DNA of 64,000 bases from Mitsuokella jalaludinii DSM 13811 (GTDB taxonomy: Bacteria > Bacillota > Negativicutes > Selenomonadales > Selenomonadaceae): positions 1-64,000 of the forward strand of contig NZ_JNKR01000009.1 of NCBI RefSeq assembly GCF_000702905.1, in the 5' to 3' direction. Positions 1 through 8,199 of this stretch are shown here, in pieces. The position numbers and the translations under genes were made by a program. Below the pieces are notes generated by a model. That model had not been told where the DNA came from and did not search any database. It saw only the letters and a list, made by a program, of their open reading frames with translations. Position 1 is the first letter of the stretch. Each line of letters starts with the position of its first letter.

Positions 1-87
1 AGTAAAGAAATTGCCGATTGCTTATGTTCATAATCAATCGATGTTTTAAAAACATCTGGCTTGAATCACAAATGATTCATGTTGCAT

Positions 88-108
88 TGTTTAGTTTTCA
101 AAGAACAA
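88..108 (-). promoter_or_regulatory. boxA-type rRNA leader element
   Basis: Read on the minus strand this stretch contains GTTCTTTGAAAACTAAACA, the boxA-like word typical of Firmicute rRNA leaders, used in ribosomal antitermination. It lies downstream of two promoter-like sequences facing the left edge, so a 16S gene probably begins beyond base 1. The rRNA itself is not in the window. The same word also occurs in 16S-23S spacers, but the tandem promoters favour a leader. Confidence 0.65.
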
Positions 109-157
109 CTTTGTCTTTTCAGAATGGTTTGTTTTTCCGTTCCTTATGACATCTATT

Positions 158-186
158 ATTTTATCGCAGCCCGTTCAGTTTGTTAA
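158..186 (-). promoter_or_regulatory. Putative rRNA promoter P2
   Basis: On the minus strand TTAACA (186-181) is followed after 17 bases by TAAAAT (163-158). It lies between the stronger P1 and the boxA-like leader, the usual tandem arrangement of rRNA promoters. Assigned from consensus and context only. Confidence 0.5.
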
Positions 187-295
187 GAGATTTTTAAAAT
201 TTCTTTTTTGTCTGAACTCGAAACTCTTCGCTTTCAGATGCTTGCCAGTCAAGGCTTCTCATCTGTCCGCTCCCGTGTCTCTCGCAGCGACTTGT

Positions 296-327
296 ATTAT
301 ATTACACGCTTCACCCCTGCTTGTCAA
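296..327 (-). promoter_or_regulatory. Putative rRNA promoter P1
   Basis: On the minus strand a perfect -35 TTGACA (327-322) is followed by the AT-rich word TAATATAAT (304-296), giving a 17-base spacer to TAATAT or 20 to TATAAT. It reads toward the left edge, downstream of an insulating terminator at 351-393. No minus-strand gene lies between it and base 1. Confidence 0.55.
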
Positions 328-350
328 CACCTTTTTTGAAAAAATGATAA

Positions 351-393
351 AAGAAGACGAGCAGCTGTGGGATGAACAGCTGCTCGTCTTCTT
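351..393 (-). terminator. Rho-independent terminator of the 572-1156 gene
   Basis: A perfect 17-bp stem (351-367 with 377-393) has a 9-base loop. On the minus strand it is followed by TTATCATTTTTT. It closes the lipoprotein gene to its right and insulates the rRNA promoter. Bases 394-571 show no gene. Confidence 0.85.
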
Positions 394-571
394 TGGGAAA
401 GAATCATTTATCTTAGAGAGAAATGGAGGAAGTGGGATTCACTTCACGTCTTGTAGAGAAGCCCTTGGGGATATCGGCTTTCCCTATCGACAATTGCATT
501 GTAACAGGGCAATCTGAAAAACATCTCAACTTATCTGAAAAATACCTGATTCCTGCAATTTTTTTCGACAG

Positions 572-1156
572 TCATTGCCTGAGCTGGATGCTGCTGATGA
601 TCTTGTCGGCAAGTTTTCCCTGATTGTCCTCGTGTTCTTTCGGATAGGCGAAGGCAACGAACCAGTACTCCTCAGGCAATGGCAGGAAGACGACCTTGAT
701 GACTTCGTTCTCGCCGCGCATCTTGCACTGAACGGTCGTGACACTCGCATCCTTGCCTGATATCGTGATGCTCTTGGTGTCGCGCGAACTCTCACGGGCC
801 TTAGCATTCTGCTCAAAGGCAGTCAGATAGCCGTCGAGCGCTTTCTGCTCAAACGTTGCCTTGCTTGCCGCATCGTTCTTCAGCTTATCGGCATTCATGA
901 CGTACGTCGTGAACTGCATCAGGTGGAAGTCCATGCCCTTGGCCTGCGTGATGCGGCTGTCTGTGATGGACTTGACATAGTCGTTCGACTTCGCTGTCTC
1001 TTCCTTCGGCTGCTGCTCGAGCGTGAACGGCAGGTCCATCTGCAAGCTCGTCACGCCGCCCTTGACTTCCTGCGATGTCAGCTTTGCCTGACCGCAGCCG
1101 AGCAGCAGTGCTGCCATGGCAACGACTAACAGGCTCACGGCAATGATTTTCTTCAT
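572..1156 (-). CDS. Small lipoprotein of unknown function
   Basis: The 194-residue product begins with a Lys-containing signal peptide and hydrophobic stretch ending in the lipobox LLGC (Cys at about residue 21), so it should be lipidated and exported. The rest is a mixed alpha/beta domain without a motif I recognise; charged residues are spread evenly and there is no second membrane segment. The ATG at 1156 follows a GAGGA ribosome site by 5 bases. It is a single-gene unit with its own extended -10 promoter and a strong terminator. Function unknown; the export prediction is firm. Confidence 0.85.
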   Translation of the reverse strand: MKKIIAVSLLVVAMAALLLGCGQAKLTSQEVKGGVTSLQMDLPFTLEQQPKEETAKSNDYVKSITDSRITQAKGMDFHLMQFTTYVMNADKLKNDAASKATFEQKALDGYLTAFEQNAKARESSRDTKSITISGKDASVTTVQCKMRGENEVIKVVFLPLPEEYWFVAFAYPKEHEDNQGKLADKIISSIQLRQ

Positions 1157-1213
1157 GCTATTCCTCTTTTCTTCAATCGACTGATACAGATTGATGCTTT
1201 TGATACCAAGGAT

Positions 1214-1222
1214 ATTATAGCA
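1214..1222 (-). promoter_or_regulatory. Extended -10 promoter of the 572-1156 lipoprotein
   Basis: On the minus strand TGCTATAAT is an extended -10 hexamer about 58 bases before the start codon. The -35 region is poor, consistent with an extended -10 promoter. Confidence 0.5.
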
Positions 1223-1292
1223 TGATTACGGCAGTCTGAGACAGCTCCACCGACAAAAGTGCTGCTGCGTGCTAAAAAGTGCGAAATGCGCG

Positions 1293-1682
1293 TTACCTCA
1301 TCAGGTAGTCCTCGAAGTTCTGTGCCTTGCGATAATCGTAGACGACACCGTATTGGAGCCAACTGTCGATCGAGGCGATGACGATGTTCATGATGGTATG
1401 GGCACTCAGGGCGAAGTTGCTGATCTCGCAGATCTTGATGGCCTCGCCCGTCCGGACGTGCTCGAACATGATGGTGATCTCATAGGCACTGCAGGTCAAA
1501 AGGTAGAGGTTGCCCGTGCTCTTCTCCTTCAAGGACATGTAGTGCGCGTCCTCTCCATCGCGCGGCACAAAACCGAACTGCTGGAAGCGCTCGATGAGCT
1601 GCGGCTCCGTCTCGCGGTGGAACTTTGCATTGACGGCATCACGTTTGGCTTCAAGCTCGGTGAATAATGGAAAACTGATCAT
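1293..1682 (-). CDS. Hypothetical cytosolic protein
   Basis: The product is about 129 residues, starting MISFPLF. The start at 1682 is chosen because GAGGAGG lies 7 bases upstream; an in-frame ATG further up would swallow that site. There is no signal peptide or membrane segment. A helical N-terminal half (ELEAKRDAV) is followed by a predicted beta-rich part. I do not recognise the family. The gene stands alone between the lipoprotein gene and the diguanylate cyclase. Confidence 0.7.
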   Translation of the reverse strand: MISFPLFTELEAKRDAVNAKFHRETEPQLIERFQQFGFVPRDGEDAHYMSLKEKSTGNLYLLTCSAYEITIMFEHVRTGEAIKICEISNFALSAHTIMNIVIASIDSWLQYGVVYDYRKAQNFEDYLMR

Positions 1683-1750
1683 AAGGCATCCTCCTCGCAT
1701 ATACACGGCGTGAAATGGATTGAGCTACTGCATCATGTGGAGATAATGAA

Positions 1751-1791
1751 AAAGACACGCAGGGAGCGTAGCCGCTTCGTTGCGTGTCTTT
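1751..1791 (-). terminator. Terminator of the diguanylate cyclase gene
   Basis: An 11-bp stem (AAAGACACGCA, 1751-1761, with 1781-1791) has T-rich flanks on both sides, so it could work bidirectionally. On the minus strand it lies 70 bases beyond the cyclase stop codon. Confidence 0.75.
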
Positions 1792-1861
1792 ATATTTTGC
1801 ATTATATCACAGGCGAGCGATATCATCAAGACAGTATACAGCATATTGCCTGGATTCTTCG

Positions 1862-3673
1862 TCATTGGTCCGCTTTATCGGATACGGCATCCATCCGTTC
1901 ATCGGGAACGAGGATCACATAGAAGATGCGCCCGTAGAAATCGCTCTGGACGAGGCGGCCGCGATCGATGACCCAGCGCACTCTGCCATGCTTCGTGACG
2001 ATGCGGTAGTTTACGGCATCGTTGGCCTTCTCCCGCTTGTTCAGGTTGCAGGCGTAGACCTGCTGCCAGATGCTCGTGTCCACCTGCTCATAGTCATCAG
2101 GATGGACGATGCCGCGGAATCTGCGCTTCGTGTAAGCGAGGAAGTCATCGAGATCGTCACACTCGAACAGGGAGATGAGTTCCTGATTGGCAAAGAGGAT
2201 TTCCTCGCTCTCTGCATCGTAGATCAGGATGGAAGCTGGCAGATTGAAGACGACATCGCGCAGCGAGAAGCCCATCTGCACGCGGCGCGTCGCCGCCATG
2301 CCCTGTGCATAACGGCAGCAGCCGTTCTTGCCGCGCAGCTTGACCATATAGAGGGCCGTATCGGCATCGCGCAGCACGTCGAGCGGGGACTTACCATCTG
2401 CCTGATTGGCGGCATAGACAGCATATCCCATCGAGATGGTGTACTGATAGACCATCTGCTTGTAGTTGAACTCCTTCTTGAGGCTGACAAAGTCGCGCAC
2501 CATGCGCTCAGCCGCTGGTATGGTGCGCGTCGGCAGCACGATGATGAATTCATCACCACCGTTGCGGGCTAAGACGGCTTCGCGCGGAAAGAATACGCGC
2601 ATGATAACAGCGAGGTGACGCAGCGCTTTATCGCCGATCCTGTGGCCGAAGATATCGTTGATGAGCTTGAAGTCATCGATGTCAAGCTGCACAAAGATTG
2701 CCTGATCCATCTTATCCTGATTGAGTCTCTCCTGGATCACAGACTCGAGGCCGTGGCGGTTGAGCAGCCCCGTGAGCTGATCTGTCATGGCCAGACGGCG
2801 CAGACGTTTCTCCCTATCGCGCATGTAGAGCAGAACGTATGTCAGCACCGTCAGCATGATCAAGGTCAGGAAGCCGAGAGTGACAGCCGTGCTCAGGGGG
2901 CCCATGACTTGCCAGCCGTCTTTCGGGGCGACCTGCATGTGCCACTGGCAGCCGCCGTAAGAAAAGGTGTAGCTGACGGGGTCAGTCGGCGGTACATCAG
3001 ACTCCAATATGGTCACATAACCATCATGGCTGACCCCCGTCTTCTCGAGTCGATAGGCCAAGCCAGATTGATCCAGATTAGCAACTGTCTTGGCGAAGAT
3101 GTCCGGCACCTTGACGAGGACATTTGCAAATCCCCACAATGATTCCTTGTCACCCGCCGTATGCAGGAATACTGGATTTACGATAGCCATGACCGTCCCG
3201 CCGCCTGTCGTCTCTATCGGCCCTATCACGGCAAAAGCATGCGCCTGCAGGCTGTACTGCATTGCCATCTTGCGCTTGGGTTCAGCAAAGATATCGTACC
3301 CAAGTGCACTGCTCCGCGAATCAGGATAGACAGCCGCAACTACGCCATTCGGCGCGAGCAGTATACTGTCAAGGGGGATATCTGTGCGGCTAGCGACAAT
3401 CTCCATCACATGTCCGAGGCCCTCTGCCGATTGATTCTGGCTGTTGCCGATGGTCAGTGCCAGCGCCTTGACGATAGACTCTCCCTCCGAGAAGTCCTGC
3501 TGGAGTTCATCGGCAAAAACGACGGCGTCGAGGCGGCAATGCTCGCGCAGGGACAAGATGCGCTTTGTGTAGAGATCCTGTAGCATGACCCCCCAGCACA
3601 GGAGTCCAATCAGGAATACGCAGGCCGTGATGATGATGTTCTTGGACTGCTGCCTGCTCTCACTTAGCTTCAT
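1862..3673 (-). CDS. Membrane diguanylate cyclase (sensor-TM-GGDEF-PAS)
   Basis: This 603-residue protein should make cyclic di-GMP from two GTP at the inner membrane. Order: TM helix about 12-33; extracytoplasmic sensory region about 45-255 that looks CHASE-like; second TM about 262-284; GGDEF domain with LTGLLNRHG at about 300 and an intact GGDEF signature at 372-376; then a C-terminal PAS-like domain about 480-590 ending in a WVIDRGRLV segment. The product-inhibition motif RxxD expected five residues before GGDEF reads REAV, so the I-site seems absent. PAS after GGDEF is an uncommon order. Start 3673 is preceded by GGGAGGA; earlier in-frame ATGs lack a ribosome site. Single gene with its own terminator. 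Confidence 0.88.
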   Translation of the reverse strand: MKLSESRQQSKNIIITACVFLIGLLCWGVMLQDLYTKRILSLREHCRLDAVVFADELQQDFSEGESIVKALALTIGNSQNQSAEGLGHVMEIVASRTDIPLDSILLAPNGVVAAVYPDSRSSALGYDIFAEPKRKMAMQYSLQAHAFAVIGPIETTGGGTVMAIVNPVFLHTAGDKESLWGFANVLVKVPDIFAKTVANLDQSGLAYRLEKTGVSHDGYVTILESDVPPTDPVSYTFSYGGCQWHMQVAPKDGWQVMGPLSTAVTLGFLTLIMLTVLTYVLLYMRDREKRLRRLAMTDQLTGLLNRHGLESVIQERLNQDKMDQAIFVQLDIDDFKLINDIFGHRIGDKALRHLAVIMRVFFPREAVLARNGGDEFIIVLPTRTIPAAERMVRDFVSLKKEFNYKQMVYQYTISMGYAVYAANQADGKSPLDVLRDADTALYMVKLRGKNGCCRYAQGMAATRRVQMGFSLRDVVFNLPASILIYDAESEEILFANQELISLFECDDLDDFLAYTKRRFRGIVHPDDYEQVDTSIWQQVYACNLNKREKANDAVNYRIVTKHGRVRWVIDRGRLVQSDFYGRIFYVILVPDERMDAVSDKADQ

Positions 3674-3863
3674 GCATCGTTCCTCCCTTTGTCCCGGATG
3701 ATGATTCTTCTGCTGGCATCTGGCGCTGCCCGTCCTCCTGCACAGAAACGATCCGCGTCTCCAGCGCAAATCCCTATCCAGCCTCTCTGACGTCATTTGC
3801 ACTGTCGGACCAGCCAGATAATACGATCTGTTCTTGCATTCATTATAAGTGTATATATACGAC

Positions 3864-3899
3864 AAGAGCGGGGCTCTATCCTTCTAGAGGCCCGCTCTT
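3864..3899. terminator. Hairpin 3' of the deacetylase gene
   Basis: A 9-bp stem (AAGAGCGGG with CCCGCTCTT) extended by four inner pairs lies between the deacetylase stop and the cyclase gene. The strong T-run (TTTTT) is on the plus side; on the minus strand, where the upstream gene is, it is followed only by GTCGTATATA. It is either an imperfect minus terminator or a plus-strand terminator without a visible gene. The rest of 3674-3939 shows nothing else. Confidence 0.5.
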
Positions 3900-3939
3900 T
3901 TTCGCAAATCCGGCTCAATGCTCTCCCATGCTGCGTACA

Positions 3940-4902
3940 TCACCAGGGCTGCGGTGTCATCGGTGTGATGACGCCGAAGGTATAACCCTTCGCCTTGAGG
4001 ATGCGGATGATCTCTGGCAGTGCCTTGACGGTCTCCTCATGGCCCTCGGAGCAGTGCATGAGGATGATGGCCGCATGCGCTGCCACCGGCTTGTCGGTCT
4101 GACTGTCGATGTTGTCGATGAAGTCCTGCGCGACCGGATGGTTCGGCGCTGCATCGGCCGAGCTGACGTTCCAGTCATGCTCGACGTAACCGCTCGCCTT
4201 GAGTGCCGGATCGTATGCCTTCGTGAAGTGACCGATAACGCCGCCCGGCGCGCGCAGGATCAGAGGGCGAACACCGAGGATGCCGTGGATGATTTCGTCG
4301 GTGCGTTCCATCTCAGAGAGGAATGTCTCCGGCGAGACGTAGAGTTTCTTGTAATCGTGATCGTAGCTGTGATTGCCGATGGCATGGTGCTCTGCATAGA
4401 TGCGCTGCAGGACATCGGGATGGAGCTCTGCATGCTGGCCCGTCACATAGAAGGTCGCCTGGACGCCGTTCTCCTTGAGGATGTCGAGGATGGCAGGCGT
4501 GTTCTTCTCGTCGGGGCCGTCGTCAAACGTCAGGTAGACGACCTTGCCCTCTTTATACGGCGTGAGATCTGGCATGGTCGTCGTCAAGCCTTTCGCACGG
4601 CGCTCCGAGAGCGTGTACTTGTCGTAGACAGGTATCGTCGGGTCCGTCATCTGCAGGTTCGAGAAAGCATCGTCAACAATGACGCAGGAGGATCCTGCAC
4701 GGGATGATGACTCAGCAACATCTGCAGAAGAAGATGATTCCGGGCTCTCCGCCTGCTGCCGGCCGCAGCCCGCGAGCAGCGATATGCTCGCCAGCAAGAC
4801 GATGCTCCCCAGCATCAGCCGCCTGACAAGACCGGTTGCCCCGCCAATCCTGTCCATGGTTTTTTCCTTTCTCATCTGCGCTCTGCTCTCCATGATCCTC
4901 AT
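3940..4902 (-). CDS. Lipoprotein polysaccharide deacetylase (NodB family)
   Basis: The 320-residue product has a long N-terminus, a hydrophobic helix and lipobox LLAGC (Cys46), a Ser-rich linker, then a NodB carbohydrate esterase 4 domain. Visible motifs are TFDDGPDEK (catalytic Asp and metal Asp), NHSYDH (metal histidines) and RAPGG. Such enzymes de-N-acetylate peptidoglycan or other N-acetylated glycans in the envelope. ATG 4902 overlaps the upstream gene's stop (ATGA) with GGAGGG 9 bases before it; a second start at 4857 also has a fair ribosome site (AAAGGA) and would still leave a signal peptide. The overlap implies co-translation with the coiled-coil protein. Confidence 0.9.
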   Translation of the reverse strand: MRIMESRAQMRKEKTMDRIGGATGLVRRLMLGSIVLLASISLLAGCGRQQAESPESSSSADVAESSSRAGSSCVIVDDAFSNLQMTDPTIPVYDKYTLSERRAKGLTTTMPDLTPYKEGKVVYLTFDDGPDEKNTPAILDILKENGVQATFYVTGQHAELHPDVLQRIYAEHHAIGNHSYDHDYKKLYVSPETFLSEMERTDEIIHGILGVRPLILRAPGGVIGHFTKAYDPALKASGYVEHDWNVSSADAAPNHPVAQDFIDNIDSQTDKPVAAHAAIILMHCSEGHEETVKALPEIIRILKAKGYTFGVITPMTPQPW

Positions 4903-5894
4903 GCTCTTTCACCCTCCTTTCCTGCTGGATTTCCGGATGCCTCTTTCACGGCTGCATCTTCCGCTTCTTCCTTTTCCCTTTGCACAGGCTGAACCTTTCC
5001 ACTGCCTGCTCCAGATACGCCATAAGAAGCCTCCATCTTGGCCATATACTTGGCCATGTACTTCTCCTGCAGGGACTCGATGCGCGCGGCATATTCGGCC
5101 TTGACCGCGAGCACGGCCGACTGGCGCTCATTCTCTGCCTTGAGGAGCAGCATGTGCTTCTCCTGTGTGTACTGTGCTTCAAGCGCGTCGGTGCGCGCCT
5201 TCATCTGCTGCTCTCTGTCATCGAGAGCTGCGCGGAGCTCTGCCACCTGCTTCTCGGCCTGCTCCTTCGCATGCTCTGCTGCCATGAGGCTGCGCTGCAG
5301 TCCATCCGCCTTTTCCTGGATTTCCTTTGCAGCCGCTGCCGCATCGCGGCAGGCCTCAACTTCCTGTTTCAGGGCCGCGAGCTGCTGGGCCTGCAAGGCA
5401 TTGAGCCGCTCCTTATCGGCCAGTGAGTCTGCCTGCGCCTTGGCCGCGAGACGCGCCTCCTCCTTGACATGGCCAAGTTCCCGCGTGAGCTTCTCCAGCT
5501 CTTCGCGCAGCGTCTTTGCCTGTCCCTGTTGCTCCTGGGCGCGCAACTCTGCCTCTTTTGCCCTCTTGGCGGCCATCTCGGCACGCGTCTTCTCGGCCGC
5601 GAGGTCCTGCTGCTGCGCCGCGAATTTCTTGGTGAATTCCTGGCGGATGCGCTCTTCCGCATCCGCATTGACCGTCAGCGCATATGTGAACGCCTCTGAG
5701 ACGCGGTTGAGCAGGCTCTGGAACTCCTTGACTTCCATGCCGCGCTCCGGCAGCGCTCCGATGGCTTTCTGCTGCATGTAGAGATTGGCGAGCGTCTGGA
5801 AGGTCCCATCCCAGGTCAGGTTGAGCTCCTCACAGATTTTCTGGAGCTTCTCGCTCGTCTCCGGCTCCATCTTATATGTCTTGACATTTGCCAT
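4899..5894 (-). CDS. Long coiled-coil protein, small N-terminal domain
   Basis: The product is about 331 residues. The first 60 (MANVKTYKMEPET...) resemble a short helical, possibly ribbon-helix-helix-like module. From about residue 70 to 300 it is Ala/Glu/Lys/Gln-rich with continuous heptads, a long coiled coil, and it ends in a charged tail. No signal peptide or membrane helix, so it should be cytosolic. ATG 5894 follows GGGGTGA; a TTG five codons earlier would overlap that site. It is coupled to the deacetylase gene by a 4-base overlap. The N-terminus recalls KfrA-type proteins but I cannot assign it. Function unknown. Confidence 0.75.
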   Translation of the reverse strand: MANVKTYKMEPETSEKLQKICEELNLTWDGTFQTLANLYMQQKAIGALPERGMEVKEFQSLLNRVSEAFTYALTVNADAEERIRQEFTKKFAAQQQDLAAEKTRAEMAAKRAKEAELRAQEQQGQAKTLREELEKLTRELGHVKEEARLAAKAQADSLADKERLNALQAQQLAALKQEVEACRDAAAAAKEIQEKADGLQRSLMAAEHAKEQAEKQVAELRAALDDREQQMKARTDALEAQYTQEKHMLLLKAENERQSAVLAVKAEYAARIESLQEKYMAKYMAKMEASYGVSGAGSGKVQPVQREKEEAEDAAVKEASGNPAGKEGERA

Positions 5895-5954
5895 ACAATC
5901 ACCCCGCAAGATTTATCTGCCCCTCTAGTATATCGCTTTCGCGCAGAATCTGCA

Positions 5955-5985
5955 AAGAGACCTGCCGCAGTGCAGCAGGTCTCTT
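5955..5985 (-). terminator. Terminator of the CODH-like gene
   Basis: An 11-bp stem (5955-5965 with 5975-5985) is followed on the minus strand by TTTGC. It lies 24 bases past the CODH-like stop codon; the T-run is short. Confidence 0.65.
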
Positions 5986-6008
5986 CCGTCTCGATATAAA
6001 AGCAAGGC

Positions 6009-8096
6009 TCAGTCCCAGCCGAGCTTCTGGCGCTGTGCCTCGATGTCTGCGACGATCTCCTTGCCGAGAGCGATCGGGTCGACATTGACGTGCATGACAG
6101 AGCCGAGCAGCTCTCTCGTATCACGCTTGAGGAAATTCTCCACATTCGTCGAGCCCTGGACAGGCGGCTCGACACAGTGGTAGGAGTCGACGCCGAACAG
6201 GCGGAACGCCAGCGAAGCATCCAGTCCCTTTTCATTCGACCACTCCGGGCTCGAGAAGGCGTATGGCATATCCTTGATTGCCTTGCCCGCAACGGCTGCA
6301 ATACCGCCGAAGATGGCAGACGAACGCGTGTTGTCGACGCATTCGCCAACATGCCAGACAGGAGGCAGATCGTATTCCTTGAGGAAGGCCTTCAGCGAGG
6401 CGCCGGCCTCCTCTGCCCCGTCCTTGCTGCAGAGTCCCATCTTGAGCAGCGGGAACGAGGCGCAGCCATTCGTCAGGATCAGGATATTGTTCTGGATCAG
6501 CGTGCGCGCGACATCGAGCGTAGCGCGCTCGTAGACGACGCGCGGATTCGAGCAGCCGACGATGTTGCAGATGCCGCGGATGCGGCCGTCCTTGAGCGCT
6601 TCGTAGAGGCCCTTGAAGCCATCGAACTGCTCGGCGACGTTCTCCGCCGTGAAGCCAACCTCAGCCGTGACCTCGTACTTCGGGATGTGCACGGGGATGT
6701 CGCGGCGCTCCGCGAAGCTCTCGATGGCGCGTGTGACAATCTTGCGCGCAATCTTCTCGGTATCCTCGACGTTCGAATGATGATGGTCGTAGGCATAGTG
6801 CTCCGCGCCCGGCAGGCGGGCATTCTCCGACGTCGTGACGACAGTCGTCTTGAAGCAGCGGGCCACATCCATGATGGCCGGGTAGACATCCTGGACGTCG
6901 GCGCACCAGAGGTCAAGTGCACCCGTGCCGAGCACGAGCTCAGCGCCGACAGCATTCGAGAGTGGGATGACGCCCTCGTAGCGGTACATGGCCGCAAGGC
7001 AGGAGCAGCAGACGCCGTAGAACTGGATGCCCTCTGCGCCATGCGCCTTGGCAAGCTCGATCATCTCCGGCGTGCGGCCGACGCGGACAATCTCGCTGAC
7101 GAGTGTAGGCAGATGGCCGTGCACGGCGATGTTGACCCAGCCCTCCTTGAGCGCGCCGATGTTGACCTTCGAGGTCGCGCGGTGGCCATTGCCGAAGAGC
7201 ACATCCGTGCCGATGTTCGCCGCGACGACACCCGTGAAGCAGAAGGCGAGGCCGCAGCGCAGGAATTCCTGCATGAGGCTCTCCCAGTCACCGTCCGTGC
7301 CGACAGCCGTGCGGTGATAGGCGTCAAAGACCTCGTTGTAGGCGCTGATGGGGATGATGTCGAGCTTGTCCCAGACATCCTGGCGCTCTTTCGGCGCCAT
7401 CGCGCGGATGGTCTTGTAGTCATCAGGAACAGCGCGGCTCAGGTCCTCGAGCAGGATGTCGGCGAGCTCGCCCGTGAGCTCGCGGGCCGACTTCCCTTCC
7501 GTCTCGAGGCCGAATGCCTTCGATACCGTGCGGAGCTTCTTCTCGCCGAGGATTGGCAGCTTGAGGCGCCCCTCTGCGACGAACTTCATCGAGAGCAGGA
7601 GCTCGCGGGCATGTGCGCCGTGCTGGGCGACGCCTGCGGCCGCACTGCGCAGCAGGTTGCGGGCCACGATGACATCGGCATCCGCACCGCAGACGCCGCG
7701 CGGACTCTTCTTCGTGATTTTGCAAGGCCCCATATTGCAGTTCTTGCAGCAGACGCCGGCGAGGCCGAACGTACACTGCGGCTTCTGCTGGTCGAAGCGA
7801 TCGAAGATTGTCTCGTGGCCGAGCTGCCCGAGGTACTTGATCATCTCGCGCACAGCCGGGTCCGGTGTCTGCTCGAGGACATCCTCTTTCGAGGCAAACG
7901 TCTTGCGATAGGCGGCGACAGCCGTCATGTAGTCGTTGACGCCGATCTCGTGATGCTCGCCCGGCGCATGGACGTGCGTGCGCCAGTCCGGATGCTCACC
8001 CGGTTTCAGCGGGCTTTCCTCGTGGTGATGGTGATGATGGTGATGACCGTGCTCATGGTCATGCTCGTGATGATGCGTGTGTTTCTCTTCCGCCAT
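6009..8096 (-). CDS. cooS: Variant carbon monoxide dehydrogenase catalytic subunit, His-rich N-terminus
   Basis: The 695-residue product matches the Ni-Fe CODH family along its length. Cys108 and Cys116 fit the D-cluster; Cys117, Cys120, Cys125 and Cys136 fit the B-cluster. For the C-cluster, HGH near 326-328, the Cys363/364 pair, Cys515 (VGCSNP), Cys545 (TNGCAS) and Cys586 (GECVDN) are present. The expected Cys of the DVQC motif, Cys333 in Carboxydothermus CooS-II, is Asp403 (DVQD); a Cys lies five residues earlier at 398. The first 50 residues hold more than 15 histidines, as in nickel-storage tails. No cooC, cooF or acetyl-CoA synthase gene is adjacent, so CO oxidation is doubtful; it may be one of the altered-cluster CooS paralogues. 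Start has GGAGGG 4 bases upstream. It has its own promoter. Confidence 0.9.
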   Translation of the reverse strand: MAEEKHTHHHEHDHEHGHHHHHHHHEESPLKPGEHPDWRTHVHAPGEHHEIGVNDYMTAVAAYRKTFASKEDVLEQTPDPAVREMIKYLGQLGHETIFDRFDQQKPQCTFGLAGVCCKNCNMGPCKITKKSPRGVCGADADVIVARNLLRSAAAGVAQHGAHARELLLSMKFVAEGRLKLPILGEKKLRTVSKAFGLETEGKSARELTGELADILLEDLSRAVPDDYKTIRAMAPKERQDVWDKLDIIPISAYNEVFDAYHRTAVGTDGDWESLMQEFLRCGLAFCFTGVVAANIGTDVLFGNGHRATSKVNIGALKEGWVNIAVHGHLPTLVSEIVRVGRTPEMIELAKAHGAEGIQFYGVCCSCLAAMYRYEGVIPLSNAVGAELVLGTGALDLWCADVQDVYPAIMDVARCFKTTVVTTSENARLPGAEHYAYDHHHSNVEDTEKIARKIVTRAIESFAERRDIPVHIPKYEVTAEVGFTAENVAEQFDGFKGLYEALKDGRIRGICNIVGCSNPRVVYERATLDVARTLIQNNILILTNGCASFPLLKMGLCSKDGAEEAGASLKAFLKEYDLPPVWHVGECVDNTRSSAIFGGIAAVAGKAIKDMPYAFSSPEWSNEKGLDASLAFRLFGVDSYHCVEPPVQGSTNVENFLKRDTRELLGSVMHVNVDPIALGKEIVADIEAQRQKLGWD

Positions 8097-8135
8097 AATA
8101 CCCTCCTGTATCCTGCTCTCCAGATTAATATCAGT

Positions 8136-8160
8136 AAAACATATATAAATGGTATATTTT
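8136..8160. promoter_or_regulatory. Operator-like palindrome downstream of the cooS promoter
   Basis: The 25-base element AAAACATAT-N7-GTATATTTT is an imperfect palindrome (7 of 9 arm positions) about 10 bases past the -10 hexamer. It copies the perfect palindrome at 9483-9507 before the neighbouring transporter gene, in length, spacing and position. The location around the start of transcription suggests repression by a shared dimeric regulator, which is not identified. Confidence 0.6.
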
Positions 8161-8170
8161 CTTATTTCCT

Positions 8171-8199
8171 ATCATACTGGCTCCTCGCGCTTTTGTCAA
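8171..8199 (-). promoter_or_regulatory. Promoter of the cooS-like gene
   Basis: On the minus strand TTGACA (8199-8194), a 17-base spacer and TATGAT (8176-8171) form a near-consensus sigma-A promoter. The -35 hexamer overlaps the last codons of the OFA transporter gene, so cooS has its own transcript. Confidence 0.7.

Noticed and set aside
146-517. Plus-strand frame of 123 codons near the left edge
   Set aside because: It crosses the rRNA-type promoters and the terminator hairpin and has no ribosome site.
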